In this document: one piece after another, positions 49,900 through 63,835 of the stretch
Position numbering within the stretch: position 1 is the stretch's first letter
Layout of the letters: each line of letters begins with the position of its first letter
Assembly (NCBI RefSeq): GCF_051020975.1
Contig: NW_027478158.1
Span: forward strand, 744,001 to 808,000
DNA from: Osmia lignaria lignaria
Taxonomy: Eukaryota; Arthropoda; Insecta; Hymenoptera; Megachilidae
Direction: 5' to 3'
Length of the DNA: 64,000 bases
Translations under genes and position numbers: made by a program
Notes under the pieces: generated by a model
What the model was told of the DNA's origin: nothing
What the model saw: only the letters and a program-made list of their open reading frames with translations
Database searches by the model: none

Positions 49900-52800
49900 A
49901 TCTGATCAAAAAATATCATAGAACATAAAAAGTAGGAAACTTAATTCTCTACAAAAAAGGTCTCTTAACATTTTGCCATAGCTCGCTTCGTTTCCGAGAT
50001 ATTTGCAGATTTATCTCAAGGGAAGGGGCCTGACGGACATATTTCGAGATATTTCTTCTTCTTGTTGTTCTTCTTCTGCACAGCTAAGCTGGACGTGGCA
50101 TTTGCAGCTCGCAATAGTGCAGAGTTATCTCAAAGAAAGGGGCCACGGTGTTTCTGTATCTCTATTATGTTGGTGCGGCTTCGGAACTTTTAAATATCTT
50201 GATATATCTCGAGAACTACGCATCTGATAAAAAAATATCGTAGAACATAAAAAGTAGGAAACTTAATTCTCTACAAAAAAGGTCTCTTAACATTTTACCA
50301 TAGCTCGCTTCGTTTCCGAGATATTTGCAGATTTATCTCAAGGGAAGGGGCCTGACGGACATATTTCGAGATATTTCTTCTTCTTGTTGTTCTTCTTCTG
50401 CACAGCTAAGCTGGAAGTGGCATTTGCAGCTCGCAATAGTGCAGAGTTATCTCAAAGAAAGGGCCACGGTGTTTCTGTATCTCTATTATGTTGGTGCGGC
50501 TTCGGAACTTTGAAATATCTTGATATATCTCGAGAACTACGCATCTGATCCAAAAATATTATAGAACATAAAAAGTAGGAAACTTAATTCTCTACAAAAA
50601 AGGTCTCTTAACATTTTACCATAGCTCGCTTCGTTTCCGAGATATTTGCAGATTTATCTCAAGGGAAGGGGCCTGACGGACATATTTCGAGATATTTCTT
50701 CTTCTTGTTGTTCTTCTTCTGCACAGCTAAGCTGGGAGTGGCATTTGCGGCTCGCACTAGTGCAGAGATATCTCAAAGAAAGGGGCCACGGTGTTTCTGA
50801 ATCTCTATTATATTGGTGCGGCTTCGGAACTTTTAAATATCTCGATATATCTCAAAAACTACGCTTCTGATCAAAAAATATCATAGAACGTAAATTGTAG
50901 GAAACATAATTCTCTACAAAAAAGGTCTCTTAACATTTTACCATAGCTCGCTTCGTTTCAGAGATATTTGCAGATTTATCTCAAGGGAAGGGGCCTGACG
51001 GACATATTTCGAGATATTTCTTCTTCTTGTTGTTCTTCTTCTGCACAGCTAAGCTGGACGTGGCATTTGCAGCTCGCAATAGTGCAGAGTTATCTCAAAG
51101 AAAGGGGCCACGGTGTTTCTGTATCTCTATTATGTTGGTGCGGCTTCGGAACTTTTAAATATCTTGATATATCTCGAGAACTACGCATCTGATAAAAAAA
51201 TATCGTAGAACATAAAAAGTAGGAAACTTAATTCTCTACAAAAAAGGTCTCTTAACATTTTACCATAGCTCGCTTCGTTTCCGAGATATTTGCAGATTTA
51301 TCTCAAGGGAAGGGGCCTGACGGACATATTTCGAGATATTTCTTCTTCTTGTTGTTCTTCTTCTGCACAGCTAAGCTGGAAGTGGCATTTGCAGCTCGCA
51401 ATAGTGCAGAGTTATCTCAAAGAAAGGGCCACGGTGTTTCTGTATCTCTATTATGTTGGTGCGGCTTCGGAACTTTGAAATATCTTGATATATCTCGAGA
51501 ACTACGCATGTGATCCAAAAATATCATAGAACATAAAAAGTAGGAAACTTAATTCTCTACAAAAAAGGTCTCTTAACATTTTACCATAGCTCGCTTCGTT
51601 TCCGAGATATTTGCAGATTTATCTCAAGGGAAGGGGCCTGACGGACATATTTCGAGATATTTCTTCTTCTTGTTGTTCTTCTTCTGCACAGCTAAGCTGG
51701 AAGTGGCATTTGCGGCTCGCACTAGTGCAGAGATATCTCAAAGAAAGGGGCCACGGTGTTTCTGAATCTCTATTATATTGGTGCGGCTTCGGAACTTTTA
51801 AATATCTCGATATATCTCAAAAACTACGCTTCTGATCAAAAAATATCATAGAACGTAAATTGTAGGAAACATAATTCTCTACAAAAAACGTCTCTTAACG
51901 TTTTGCCATAGCTCGCTTCGTTTCCGAGATATTTGCAGATTCATCTCAAAGGAACGGGCCTGACGGACATATTTCGAGATATTTCTTCTTCTTGTTGTTC
52001 TTCTTCTGCCCAGCTAAGCTGGAAGTGGCATTTACAGCTCGCAATAGTGCAGAGTTATCTCAAAGATAGGGGCCACGGTGTTTCTGTATCTCTATTATGT
52101 TGGTGCGGCTTCGGAACTTTTAAATATCTTGATATATCTCGAGAACTACGCATCTGATCAAAAATATCGTACAACATAAAAAGTAGGAAACTTAATTCTC
52201 TACAAAAAAGGTCTCTTAACATTTTACCATAGCTCGCTTCGTTTCCGAGATATTTGCAGATTTATCTCAAGGGAAGGGGCCTGACGGACATATTTCGAGA
52301 TATTTCTTCTTCTTGTTGTTCTTCTTCTGCACAGCTAAGCTGGAAGTGGCATTTGCAGCTCGCAATAGTGCAGAGTTATCTCAAAGAAAGGGCCACGGTG
52401 TTTCTGTATCTCTATTATGTTGGTGCGGCTTCGGAACTTTGAAATATCTTGATATATCTCGAGAACTACGCATCTGATCCAAAAATATCATAGAACATAA
52501 AAAGTAGGAAACTTAATTCTCTACAAAAAAGGTCTCTTAACATTTTACCATAGCTCGCTTCGTTTCCGAGATATTTGCAGATTTATCTCAAGGGAAGGGG
52601 CCTGACGGACATATTTCGAGATATTTCTTCTTCTTGTTGTTCTTCTTCTGCACAGCTAAGCTGGAAGTGGCATTTGCGGCTCGCACTAGTGCAGAGATAT
52701 CTCAAAGAAAGGGGCCACGGTGTTTCTGAATCTCTATTATGTTGGTGCGGCTTCGGAACTTTTAAATATCTCGATATATCTCAAAAACTACGCTTCTGAT

Positions 52801-53321
52801 CAAAAAATATCATAGAACGTAAATTGTAGGAAACATAATTCTCTACAAAAAACGTCTCTTAACGTTTTGCCATAGCTCGCTTCGTTTCCGAGATATTTGC
52901 AGATTCAGCTCAAAGGAACGGGCCTGACGGACATATTTCGAGATATTTCTTCTTCTTGTTGTTCTTCTTCTGCACAGCTAAGCTGGAAGTGGCATTTACA
53001 GCTCGCAATAGTGCAGAGTTATCTCAAAGATAGGGGCCACGGTGTTTCTGTATCTCTATTATGTTGGTGCGGCTTCGGAACTTTTAAATATCTTGATATA
53101 TCTCGAGAACTACGCATCTGATCAAAAAATATCGTAGAACATAAAAAGTAGGAAACTTAATTCTCTACAAAAAAGGTCTCTTAACATTTTACCATAGCTC
53201 GCTTCGTTTCCGAGATATTTGCAGATTTATCTCAAGGGAAGGGGCCTGACGGACATATTTCGAGATATTTCTTCTTCTTGTTGTTCTTCTTCTGCACAGC
53301 TAAGCTGGAAGTGGCATTTGC
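49900..53321 (+). repeat. Ten-monomer block, copy 2 (offset 14,476 bp)
   Basis: Partner of 35,424-38,845. Private changes here include GCTGGGAGTGG, CGCATGTGATCC, TCTGCCCAGC and CGTACAACAT. Confidence 0.82.
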
Positions 53322-53728
53322 GGCTCGCACTAGTGCAGAGATATCTCAAAGAAAGGGGCCACGGTGTTTCTGAATCTCTATTATGTTGGTGCGGCTTCGG
53401 AACTTTTAAATATCTCGATATATCTCAAAAACTACGCTTCTGATCAAAAAATATCATAGAACGTAAATTGTAGGAAACATAATTCTCTACAAAAAAGGTC
53501 TCTTAACATTTTACCATAGCTCGCTTCGTTTCAGAGATATTTGCAGATTTATCTCAAGGGAAGGGGCCTGACGGACATGTTTCGAGATATTTCTTCTTCT
53601 TGTTGTTCTTCTTCTGCACAGCTAAACTGGAAGTGGCATTTCCAGCTCGCAATAGTGCAGAGTTATCTCAAAGAAAGGGCCACGGTGTTTCTGTATCTCT
53701 ATTATGTTGGTGCGGCTTCGGAACTTTT

Positions 53729-55664
53729 AAATATCTTGATATATCTCGAGAACTACGCATCTGATCCAAAAATATCATAGAACATAAAAAGTAGGAAACT
53801 TAATTCTCTACAAAAAAGGTCTCTTAACATTTTACCATAGCTCGCTTCGTTTCCGAGATATTTGCAGATTTATCTCAAGGGAAGGGGCCTGACGGACATA
53901 TTTCGAGATATTTCTTCTTCTTGTTGTTCTTCTTCTGCACAGCTAAGCTGGAAGTGGCATTTGCGGCTCGCACTAGTGCAGAGATATCTCAAAGAAAGGG
54001 GCCACGGTGTTTCTGAATCTCTATTATGTTGGTGCGGCTTCGGAACTTTTAAATATCTCGATATATCTCAAAAACTACGCTTCTGATCAAAAAATATCAT
54101 AGAACGTAAATTGTAGGAAACATAATTCTCTACAAAAAAGGTCTCTTAACATTTTACCATAGCTCGCTTCGTTTCAGAGATATTTGCAGATTTATCTCAA
54201 GGGAAGGGGCCTGACGGACATATTTCGAGATATTTCTTCTTCTTGTTGTTCTTCTTCTGCACAGCTAAGCTGGACGTGGCATTCGCAGCTCGCAATAGTG
54301 CAGAGTTATCTCAAAGAAAGGGGCCACGGTGTTTCTGTATCTCTATTATGTTGGTGCGGCTTCGGAACTTTTAAATATCTTGATATATCTCGAGAACTAC
54401 GCATCTGATCAAAAAATATCATAGAACATAAAAAGTAGGAAACTTAATTCTCTACAAAAAAGGTCTCTTAACATTTTGCCATAGCTCGCTTCGTTTCCGA
54501 GATATTTGCAGATTTATCTCAAGGGAAGGGGCCTGACGGACATATTTCGAGATATTTCTTCTTCTTGTTGTTCTTCTTCTGCACAGCTAAGCTGGACGTG
54601 GCATTTGCAGCTCGCAATAGTGCAGAGTTATCTCAAAGAAAGGGGCCACGGTGTTTCTGTATCTCTATTATGTTGGTGCGGCTTCGGAACTTTTAAATAT
54701 CTTGATATATCTCGAGAACTACGCATCTGATAAAAAAATATCGTAGAACATAAAAAGTAGGAAACTTAATTCTCTACAAAAAAGGTCTCTTAACATTTTA
54801 CCATAGCTCGCTTCGTTTCCGAGATATTTGCAGATTTATCTCAAGGGAAGGGGCCTGACGGACATATTTCGAGATATTTCTTCTTCTTGTTGTTCTTCTT
54901 CTGCACAGCTAAGCTGGAAGTGGCATTTGCAGCTCGCAATAGTGCAGAGTTATCTCAAAGAAAGGGCCACGGTGTTTCTGTATCTCTATTATGTTGGTGC
55001 GGCTTCGGAACTTTGAAATATCTTGATATATCTCGAGAACTACGCATCTGATCCAAAAATATTATAGAACATAAAAAGTAGGAAACTTAATTCTCTACAA
55101 AAAAGGTCTCTTAACATTTTACCATAGCTCGCTTCGTTTCCGAGATATTTGCAGATTTATCTCAAGGGAAGGGGCCTGACGGACATATTTCGAGATATTT
55201 CTTCTTCTTGTTGTTCTTCTTCTGCACAGCTAAGCTGGAAGTGGCATTTGCGGCTCGCACTAGTGCAGAGATATCTCAAAGAAAGGGGCCACGGTGTTTC
55301 TGAATCTCTATTATATTGGTGCGGCTTCGGAACTTTTAAATATCTCGATATATCTCAAAAACTACGCTTCTGATCAAAAAATATCATAGAACGTAAATTG
55401 TAGGAAACATAATTCTCTACAAAAAAGGTCTCTTAACATTTTACCATAGCTCGCTTCGTTTCAGAGATATTTGCAGATTTATCTCAAGGGAAGGGGCCTG
55501 ACGGACATATTTCGAGATATTTCTTCTTCTTGTTGTTCTTCTTCTGCACAGCTAAGCTGGACGTGGCATTTGCAGCTCGCAATAGTGCAGAGTTATCTCA
55601 AAGAAAGGGGCCACGGTGTTTCTGTATCTCTATTATGTTGGTGCGGCTTCGGAACTTTTAAATA
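53729..55664 (+). repeat. Six-monomer block, copy 2 (offset 18,979 bp)
   Basis: Partner of 34,750-36,685. It ends where AAATAGCTTG replaces AAATATCTTG at 55,665. Two of its monomers recur again at 58,043-58,686. Confidence 0.8.
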
Positions 55665-55792
55665 GCTTGATATATCTCGAGAACTACGCATCTGATCAAA
55701 AAATATCATAGAACATAAAAAGTAGGAAACTTAATTCTCTACAAAAAAGGTCTCTTAACATTTTGCCATAGCTCGCTTCGTTTCCGAGATAT

Positions 55793-56756
55793 TTGCAGAT
55801 TTATCTCAAGGGAAGGGGCCTGACGGACATATTTCGAGATATTTCTTCTTCTTGTTGTTCTTCTTCTGCACAGCTAAGCTGGAAGTGGCATTTGCAGCTC
55901 GCAATAGTGCAGAGTTATCTCAAAGAAAGGGGCCACGGTGTTTCTGTATCTCTATTATGTTGGTGCGGCTTCGGAACTTTTAAATATCTTGATATATCTC
56001 GAGAACTACGGATCTGATCAAAAAATATCATAGAACATAAAAAGTAGGAAACTTAATTCTCTACAAAAAAGGTCTCTTAACATTTTGCCATAGCTCGCTT
56101 CGTTTCCGAGATATTTGCAGATATATCTCAAGGGAAGGGGCCTGACGGACATGTTTCGAGATATTTCTTCTTCTTGTTGTTCTTCTTCAGCACAGCTAAA
56201 CTGGAAGTGGCATTTCCAGCTCGCAATAGTGCAGAGTTATCTCAAAGAAAGGGCCACGGTGTTTCTGTATCTCTATTATGTTGGTGCGGCTTCGGAACTT
56301 TTAAATATCTTGATATATCTCGAGAACTACGCATCTGATAAAAAAATATCATAGAACATAAAAAGTAGGAAACTTAATTCTCTACAGAAAAGGTCTCTTA
56401 ACATTTTGCCATAGCTCGCTTCGTTTCCGAGATATTTGCAGATTTATCTCAAGGGACGGGGCCTGACGGACATATATCGAGATATTTCTTCTTCTTGTTG
56501 TTCTTCTTCTGCACAGCTAAGCTGGAAGTGGCATTTACAGCTCGCAATAGTGCAGAGTTATCTCAAAGAAAGGGCCACGGTGTTTCTGTATCTCTATTAT
56601 GTTGGTGCGGCTTCGGAACTTTGAAATATCTTGATATATCTCGAGAACTACGCATCTGATCCAAAAATATCATAGAACATAAAAAGTAGGAAACTTAATT
56701 CTCTACAAAAAAGCTCTCTTAACATTTTACCATAGCTCGCTTCGTTTCCGAGATAT
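55793..56756 (+). repeat. 964-bp three-monomer cassette, copy 4
   Basis: Same order and length. Private changes are TCTTCAGCACAG in the second monomer, and ACATATATCG and AAAAAGCTCTC in the third. Confidence 0.8.
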
Positions 56757-59700
56757 TTGCAGATTTATCTCAAGGGAAGGGGCCTGACGGACATATTTCG
56801 AGATATTTCTTCTTCTTGTTGTTCTTCTTCTGCACAGCTAAACTGGAAGTGGCATTTCCAGCTCGCAATAGTGCAGAGTTATCTCAAAGAAAGGGCCACG
56901 GTGTTTCTGTATCTCTATTATGTTGGTGCGGCTTCGGAACTTTTACATATCTTGATATATCTCGAGAACTACGCATCTGATCAAAAAATATCGTAGAACA
57001 TAAAAAGTAGGAAACTTAATTCTCTACAAAAAAGGTCTCTTAACATTTTACCATAGCTCGCTTCGTTTCCGAGATATTTGCAGATTTATCTCAAGGGAAG
57101 GGGCCTGACGGACATATTTCGAGATATTTCTTCTTCTTGTTGTTCTTCTTCTGCACAGCTAAGCTGGAAGTGGCATTTGCAGCTCGCAATAGTGCAGAGT
57201 TATCTCAAAGAAAGGGGCCACGGTGTTTCTGTATCTCTATTATGTTGGTGCGGCTTCGGAACTTTTAAATATCTTGATATATCTCGAGAACTACGCATCT
57301 GATCAAAAAATATCGTAGAACATAAAAAGTAGGAAACTTAATTCTCTACAAAAAAGGTCTCTTAACATTTTACCATAGCTCGCTTCGTTTCCGAGATATT
57401 TGCAGATTTATCTCAAGGGAAGGGGCCTGACGGACATATTTCGAGATATTTCTTCTTCTTGTTGTTCTTCTTCTGCACAGCTAAGCTGGAAGTGGCATTT
57501 GCGGCTCGCACTAGTGCAGAGTTATCTCAAAGAAAGGGGCCACGGTGTTTCTGTATCTCTATTATGTTGGTGCGGCTTCGCAACTTTTAAATAGCTTGAT
57601 ATATCTCGAGAACTACGCATCTGATCAAAAAATATCATAGAACATAAAAAGTAGGAAACTTAATTCTCTACAAAAAAGGTCTCTTAACATTTTGCCATAG
57701 CTCGCTTCGTTTCCGAGATATTTGCAGATTTATCTCAAGGGACGGGGCCTGACGGACATATTTCGAGATATTTCTTCTTCTTGTTGTTCTTCTTCTGCAC
57801 AGCTAAACTGGAAGTGGCATTTCCAGCTCGCAATAGTGCAGAGTTATCTCAAAGAAAGGGCCACGGTGTTTCTGTATCTCTATTATGTTGGTGCGGCTTC
57901 GGAACTTTGAAATATCTTGATATATCTCGAGAACTACGCATCTGATCCAAAAATATCATAGAACATAAAAAGTAGGAAACTTAATTCTCTACAAAAAAGG
58001 TCTCTTAACATTTTACCATAGCTCGCTTCGTTTCCGAGATATTTGCAGATTTATCTCAAGGGAAGGGGCCTGACGGACATATTTCGAGATATTTCTTCTT
58101 CTTGTTGTTCTTCTTCTGCACAGCTAAGCTGGAAGTGGCATTTGCGGCTCGCACTAGTGCAGAGATATCTCAAAGAAAGGGGCCACGGTGTTTCTGAATC
58201 TCTATTATGTTGGTGCGGCTTCGGAACTTTTAAATATCTCGATATATCTCAAAAACTACGCTTCTGATCAAAAAATATCATAGAACGTAAATTGTAGGAA
58301 ACATAATTCTCTACAAAAAAGGTCTCTTAACATTTTACCATAGCTCGCTTCGTTTCAGAGATATTTGCAGATTTATCTCAAGGGAAGGGGCCTGACGGAC
58401 ATATTTCGAGATATTTCTTCTTCTTGTTGTTCTTCTTCTGCACAGCTAAGCTGGACGTGGCATTCGCAGCTCGCAATAGTGCAGAGTTATCTCAAAGAAA
58501 GGGGCCACGGTGTTTCTGTATCTCTATTATGTTGGTGCGGCTTCGGAACTTTTAAATATCTTGATATATCTCGAGAACTACGCATCTGATCAAAAAATAT
58601 CATAGAACATAAAAAGTAGGAAACTTAATTCTCTACAAAAAAGGTCTCTTAACATTTCGCCATAGCTCGCTTCGTTTCCGAGATATTTGCAGATATATCT
58701 CAAGGGAAGGGGCCTGACGGACATATTTCGAGATATTTCTTCTTCTTGTTGTTCTTCTTCTGCACAGCTAAACTGGAAGTGGCATTTCCAGCTCGCAACA
58801 GTGCAGAGTTATCTCAAAGAAAGGGCCACGGTGTTTCTGTATCTCTATTATGTTGGTGCGGCTTCGGAACTTTTAAATATCTTGATATATCTCGAGAACT
58901 ACGCATCTGATCAAAAAATATCATAGAACATAAAAAGTAGGAAACTTAATTCTCTACAAAAAAGGTCTCTTAACATTTTACCATAGCTCGCTTCGTTTCC
59001 GAGATATTTGCAGATTTATCTCAAGGGAAGGGGCCTGACGGACATAATTCGAGATATTTCTTCTTCTTGTTGTTCTTCTTCTGCACAGCTAAGCTGGAAG
59101 TGGCATTTGCGGCTCGCACTAGTGCAGAGATATCTCAAAGAAAGGGGCCACGGTGTTTCTGAATCTCTATTATGTTGGTGCGGCTTCGGAACTTTTAAAT
59201 ATCTCGATATATCTCAAAAACTACGCTTCTGATCAAAAAATATTATAGAACGTAAATTGTAGGAAACATAATTCTCTACAAAAAACGTCTCTTAACGTTT
59301 TGCCATAGCTCGCTTCGTTTCCGAGATATTTGCAGATTCAGCTCAAAGGAACGGGCCTGACGGACATATTTCGAGATATTTCTTCTTCTTGTTGTTCTTC
59401 TTCTGCACAGCTAAGCTGGAAGTGGCATTTGCAGCTCGCAATAGTGCAGAGTTATCTCAAAGAAAGGGGCCACGGTGTTTCTGTATCTCTATTATGTTGG
59501 TGCGGCTTCGGAACTTTTAAATATCTTGATATATCTCGAGAACTACGCATCTGATCAAAAAATATCATAGAACATAAAAAGTAGGAAACTTAATTCTCTA
59601 CAAAAAAGGTCTCTTAACATTTTACCATAGCTCGCTTCGTTTCCGAGATATTTGCAGATTTATCTCAAGGGAAGGGGCCTGACGGACATATTTCGAGATA

Positions 59701-60177
59701 TTTCTTCTTCTTGTTGTTCTTCTTCTGCACAGCTAAGCTGGAAGTGGCATTTACAGCTCGCACTAGTGCAGAGTTATCTCAAAGAAAGGGGCCACGGTGT
59801 TTCTGTATCTCTATTATGTTGGTGCGGCTTCGGAACTTTTAAAAATCTTGATATATCTCGAGAACTACGCATCTGATCAAAAAATATCATAGAACGTAAA
59901 TTGTAGGAAACATAATTCTCTACAAAAAACGTCTCTTAACATTTTGCCATAGCTCGCTTCGTTTCCGAGATATTTGCAGATTCATCTCAAAGGAACGGGC
60001 CTGACGGACATATTTCGAGATATTTCTTCTTCTTGTTGTTCTTCTTCTGCACAGCTAAGCTGGAAGTGGCATTTGCAGCTCGCAATAGTGCAGAGCGATC
60101 TCAAAGAATGGGGCGACGGTGTTTCTGTATCTCTATTATGTTGGTGCGGCTTCGGAACTTTTAAATATCTTGATATG

Positions 60178-61061
60178 TCTCGAGAACTACGCATCTGATC
60201 AAAAAATATCATAGAACATAAAAAGTAGGAAACTTAATTCTCTACAAAAAAGGTCTCTTAACATTTTGCCATAGCTCGCTTCGTTTCCGAGATATTTGCA
60301 GATTTATCTCAAGGGAAGGGGCCTGACGGACATATTTCGAGATATTTCTTCTTCTTGTTGTTCTTCTTCTGCACAGCTAAGCTGGAAGTGGCATTTGCAG
60401 GTCGCAATAGTGCAGAGTTATCTCAAAGAAAGGGGCCACGGTGTTTCTGTATCTCTATTATGTTGGTGCGGCTTCGGATCTTTTAAATATCTCGATATAT
60501 CTCGAAAACTACGCTTCTGATCAAAAAATATCATAGAACGTAAATTGTAGGAAACATAATTCTCTACAAAAAAGGTCTCTTAACATTTTGCCATAGCTAG
60601 CTTCCTTTCCGAGATATTTGCAGATTTATCTCAAGGGAAGGGGCCTGACGGACATATTTCGAGATATTTCTTCTTCTTGTTGTTCTTCTTCTGCACAGCT
60701 AAGCTGGAAGTGGCATTTGCAGCTCGCAATAGTGCAGAGTTATCTCAAAGAAAGGGGCCACGGTGTTTCTGTATCTCTATTATGTTGGTGCGGCTTCGGA
60801 ACTTTTAAATATCTCGATATATCTCGAAAACTACGCTTCTGATCAAAAAATATCATAGAACATAAATTGTAGGAAACATAATTCTCTACAAAAAAGGTCT
60901 CTTAACGTTTTGCCATAGCTCGCTTCGTTTCCGAGATATTTGCAGATTTATCTCAAGGGAAGGGTCCTGACGGACATATTTCGGGATATTTCTTCTTCTT
61001 GTTGTTCTTCTTCTGCACAGCTAAGCTGGAAGTGGCATTTGCAGCTCGCAATAGTGCAGAG
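60178..61061 (+). repeat. Block with offset 1,930 bp, copy 1
   Basis: Matches 62,108-62,991 with several private marks: CAGGTCGCAATAG, TTCGGATCTTT, AGCTAGCTTCCTTTCC, GGGTCCTGACGG and TTCGGGATAT. The period is six monomers minus 2 bp, because the 320-bp copy lies between. Confidence 0.87.
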
Positions 61062-61261
61062 ATATCTCAAAGAAAGGGGCCACGGTGTTTCTGAATCTCT
61101 ATTATGTTGGTGCGGCTACGGAACTTTTAAATATCTCGATATATCTCGAAAACTACGCTTCTGATCAAAAAATATCATAGAACGTAAATTGTAGGAAACA
61201 TAATTCTCTACAAAAAACGTCTCTTCACATTTTGCCATAGCTCGCTTCGTTTCCGAGATAT

Positions 61262-61581
61262 TTGCAGATTCAGCTCACAGGAACGGGCCTGACGGACATA
61301 TTTCGAGATATTTCTTCTTCTTGTTGTTCTTCTTCTGCACAGCTAAGCTGGAAGTGGCATTTGCAGCTCGCAATAGTGCAGAGTTACCTCAAAGAAAGGG
61401 GCCACGGTGTTTCTGTATCTATTATGTTGGTGCCGCTTCGAAACTTTTAAATATCTGGATATATCTCGAGAACTACGCATCTGATCAAAAAATATCATTC
61501 AACATAAAAAGTAGGAAACTTAATTCTCTACAAAAAAGGTCTCTTAACATTTTGCCATAGCTCGCTTCGTTTCCGAGATAT
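61262..61581 (+). repeat. Unique 320-bp monomer
   Basis: The only 320-bp copy: TGTATCTATTATG lacks one CT relative to the usual TGTATCTCTATTATG. It also has GTGCCGCTTCGAAAC and CTGGATAT, seen otherwise only in the monomers at 2048 and 12,994, so it links the right zone to the left zone. Confidence 0.85.
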
Positions 61582-62107
61582 TTGCAGATTTATCTCAAGG
61601 GAAGGGGCCTGACGGACATATTTCGAGATATTTCTTCATCTTGTTCTTCTTCTTCTGCACAGCTAAGCTGGAAGTGGCATTTGCAGCTCGCAATAGTGCA
61701 GAGTTATCTCAAAGAAAGGGGCCACGATGTTTCTGTATTTCTATTATGTTGGTGCGGCTTCGGAACTTTTAAATATCTTGATATGTCTCGAGAACTACGC
61801 ATCTGATCAAAAAGTATCATAGAACATAAAAAGTAGGAAACTTAATTCTCGACAAAAAAGGTCTCTTAACGTTTTGCCATAGCTCGCTTCGTTTCCGAGA
61901 TATTTGCAGATTTATCTCAAGGGAAGGGGCCTGACGGACATATTTCGAAATATTTCTTCTTCTTGTTGTTCTTCTTCTGCACAGCTAAGCTGGAAGTGGC
62001 ATTTGCAGCTCGCAATAGTGCAGAGTTATCTCAAAGAAAGGGGCCACGGTGTTTCTGTATCTCTATTATGTTGGTGCGGCTTCGGAACTTTTAAATATCT
62101 TGATATA

Positions 62108-62991
62108 TCTCGAGAACTACGCATCTGATCAAAAAATATCATAGAACATAAAAAGTAGGAAACTTAATTCTCTACAAAAAAGGTCTCTTAACATTTTGCC
62201 ATAGCTCGCTTCGTTTCCGAGATATTTGCAGATTTATCTCAAGGGAAGGGGCCTGACGGACATATTTCGAGATATTTCTTCTTCTTGTTGTTCTTCTTCT
62301 GCACAGCTAAGCTGGAAGTGGCATTTGCAGGTCGCAATAGTGCAGAGTTATCTCAAAGAAAGGGGCCACGGTGTTTCTGTATCTCTATTATGTTGGTGCG
62401 GCTTCGGATCTTTTAAATATCTCGATATATCTCGAAAACTACGCTTCTGATCAAAAAATATCATAGAACGTAAATTGTAGGAAACATAATTCTCTACAAA
62501 AAAGGTCTCTTAACATTTTGCCATAGCTAGCTTCCTTTCCGAGATATTTGCAGATTTATCTCAAGGGAAGGGGCCTGACGGACATATTTCGAGATATTTC
62601 TTCTTCTTGTTGTTCTTCTTCTGCACAGCTAAGCTGGAAGTGGCATTTGCAGCTCGCAATAGTGCAGAGTTATCTCAAAGAAAGGGGCCACGGTGTTTCT
62701 GTATCTCTATTATGTTGGTGCGGCTTCGGAACTTTTAAATATCTCGATATATCTCGAAAACTACGCTTCTGATCAAAAAATATCATAGAACATAAATTGT
62801 AGGAAACATAATTCTCTACAAAAAAGGTCTCTTAACGTTTTGCCATAGCTCGCTTCGTTTCCGAGATATTTGCAGATTTATCTCAAGGGAAGGGTCCTGA
62901 CGGACATATTTCGGGATATTTCTTCTTCTTGTTGTTCTTCTTCTGCACAGCTAAGCTGGAAGTGGCATTTGCAGCTCGCAATAGTGCAGAG
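62108..62991 (+). repeat. Block with offset 1,930 bp, copy 2
   Basis: Partner of 60,178-61,061. It ends where GAGTTATCTC replaces GAGATATCTC at 62,992. Confidence 0.87.
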
Positions 62992-63835
62992 TTATCTCAA
63001 AGAAAGGGGCCACGGTGTTTCTGTACCTCTATTATGTTGGTGCAGCTTCGGAACTTTTAAATATCTTGATATATCTCGAGAACTACGCATCTGATCAAAA
63101 AATATCATAGAACATAAAAAGTAGGAAACTTAATTCTCTACAAAAAAGGTATCTTAACATTTTGCCATAGCTCGCTTCGTTTCCGAGATATTTGCAGATA
63201 TATCTCAAGGGAAGGGGCTTGACGGACATATTTCGAGATATTTCTTCTTCTTGTTGTTCTTCTTCTGCACAGCTAAGCTGGAAGTGGCATTTGCAGCTCG
63301 CAATAGTGCAGAGTTACCTCAAAGAAAGGGGCCACGGTGTTTCTGTATCTCTATTATGTTGGTGCGGCTTCGGATCTTTTAAATATCTCGATATATCTCG
63401 AAAACTACGCTTCTGATCAAAAAATATCATAGAACGTAAATTGTAGGGAACATAAGTCTCTACAAAAAAGGTCTCTTAACATTTTGCCATAGCTCGCTTC
63501 GTTTCCGAGATATTTGCAGATTTATCTCAAGGGAAGGGGTCTGACGGACATATTTCGAGATATTTCTTCTTCTTGTTGTTCTTCTTCTGCACAGCTAAGC
63601 TCGAAGTGGCATTTGCAGCTCGCAATAGTGCAGAGTTATCTCAAAGAAAGGGGCCACGGTGTTTCTGTATCTCTATTATGTTGGTGCGGCTTCGGAACTT
63701 TTAAATATCTTGATATATCTCGAGAACTACGCATCTGATCGAAAAATATCATAGAACATAAAAAGTAGGAAACTTAATTCTCTACAAAAAAGGTCTCTTA
63801 ACATTTTGCCATAGCTCGCTTCGTTTCCGAGATAT

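Larger units (their letters stand above)
34241..59329 (+). repeat. Middle zone rich in the 321-bp subtype
   Basis: Of 78 monomers, 27 are 321 bp long, 25 of them by the same GGGG to GGG loss in box B. Many also carry GAACTTTGAAAT, TGATCCAAAA and CATTTTACC. Other local groups are the GAGATATCTC/GTTTCTGAATCTC type and the GATTCAGCTC type with AAAGATAGGGG. The density of the 321-bp subtype rises abruptly near 34.2 kb and ends near 59.0 kb, so this block was amplified separately from the left zone. Confidence 0.8.

Noticed and set aside
32579..60212. Scattered minus-strand open frames (32,579-32,761; 43,897-44,109; 47,758-47,970; 59,982-60,212)
   Set aside because: They are the complement of the same monomer and open only where single substitutions remove stops; no conserved frame across copies.
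116..63738. Nearly 200 small plus-strand open frames of 60-97 codons, including two 97-codon ones at 43,304 and 47,165
   Set aside because: They repeat with the satellite period, mostly start at TTG, carry amplified stops and frameshifts, and the two long ones are caused by one shared T to G change that removes a stop. No coding signal beyond repetition.
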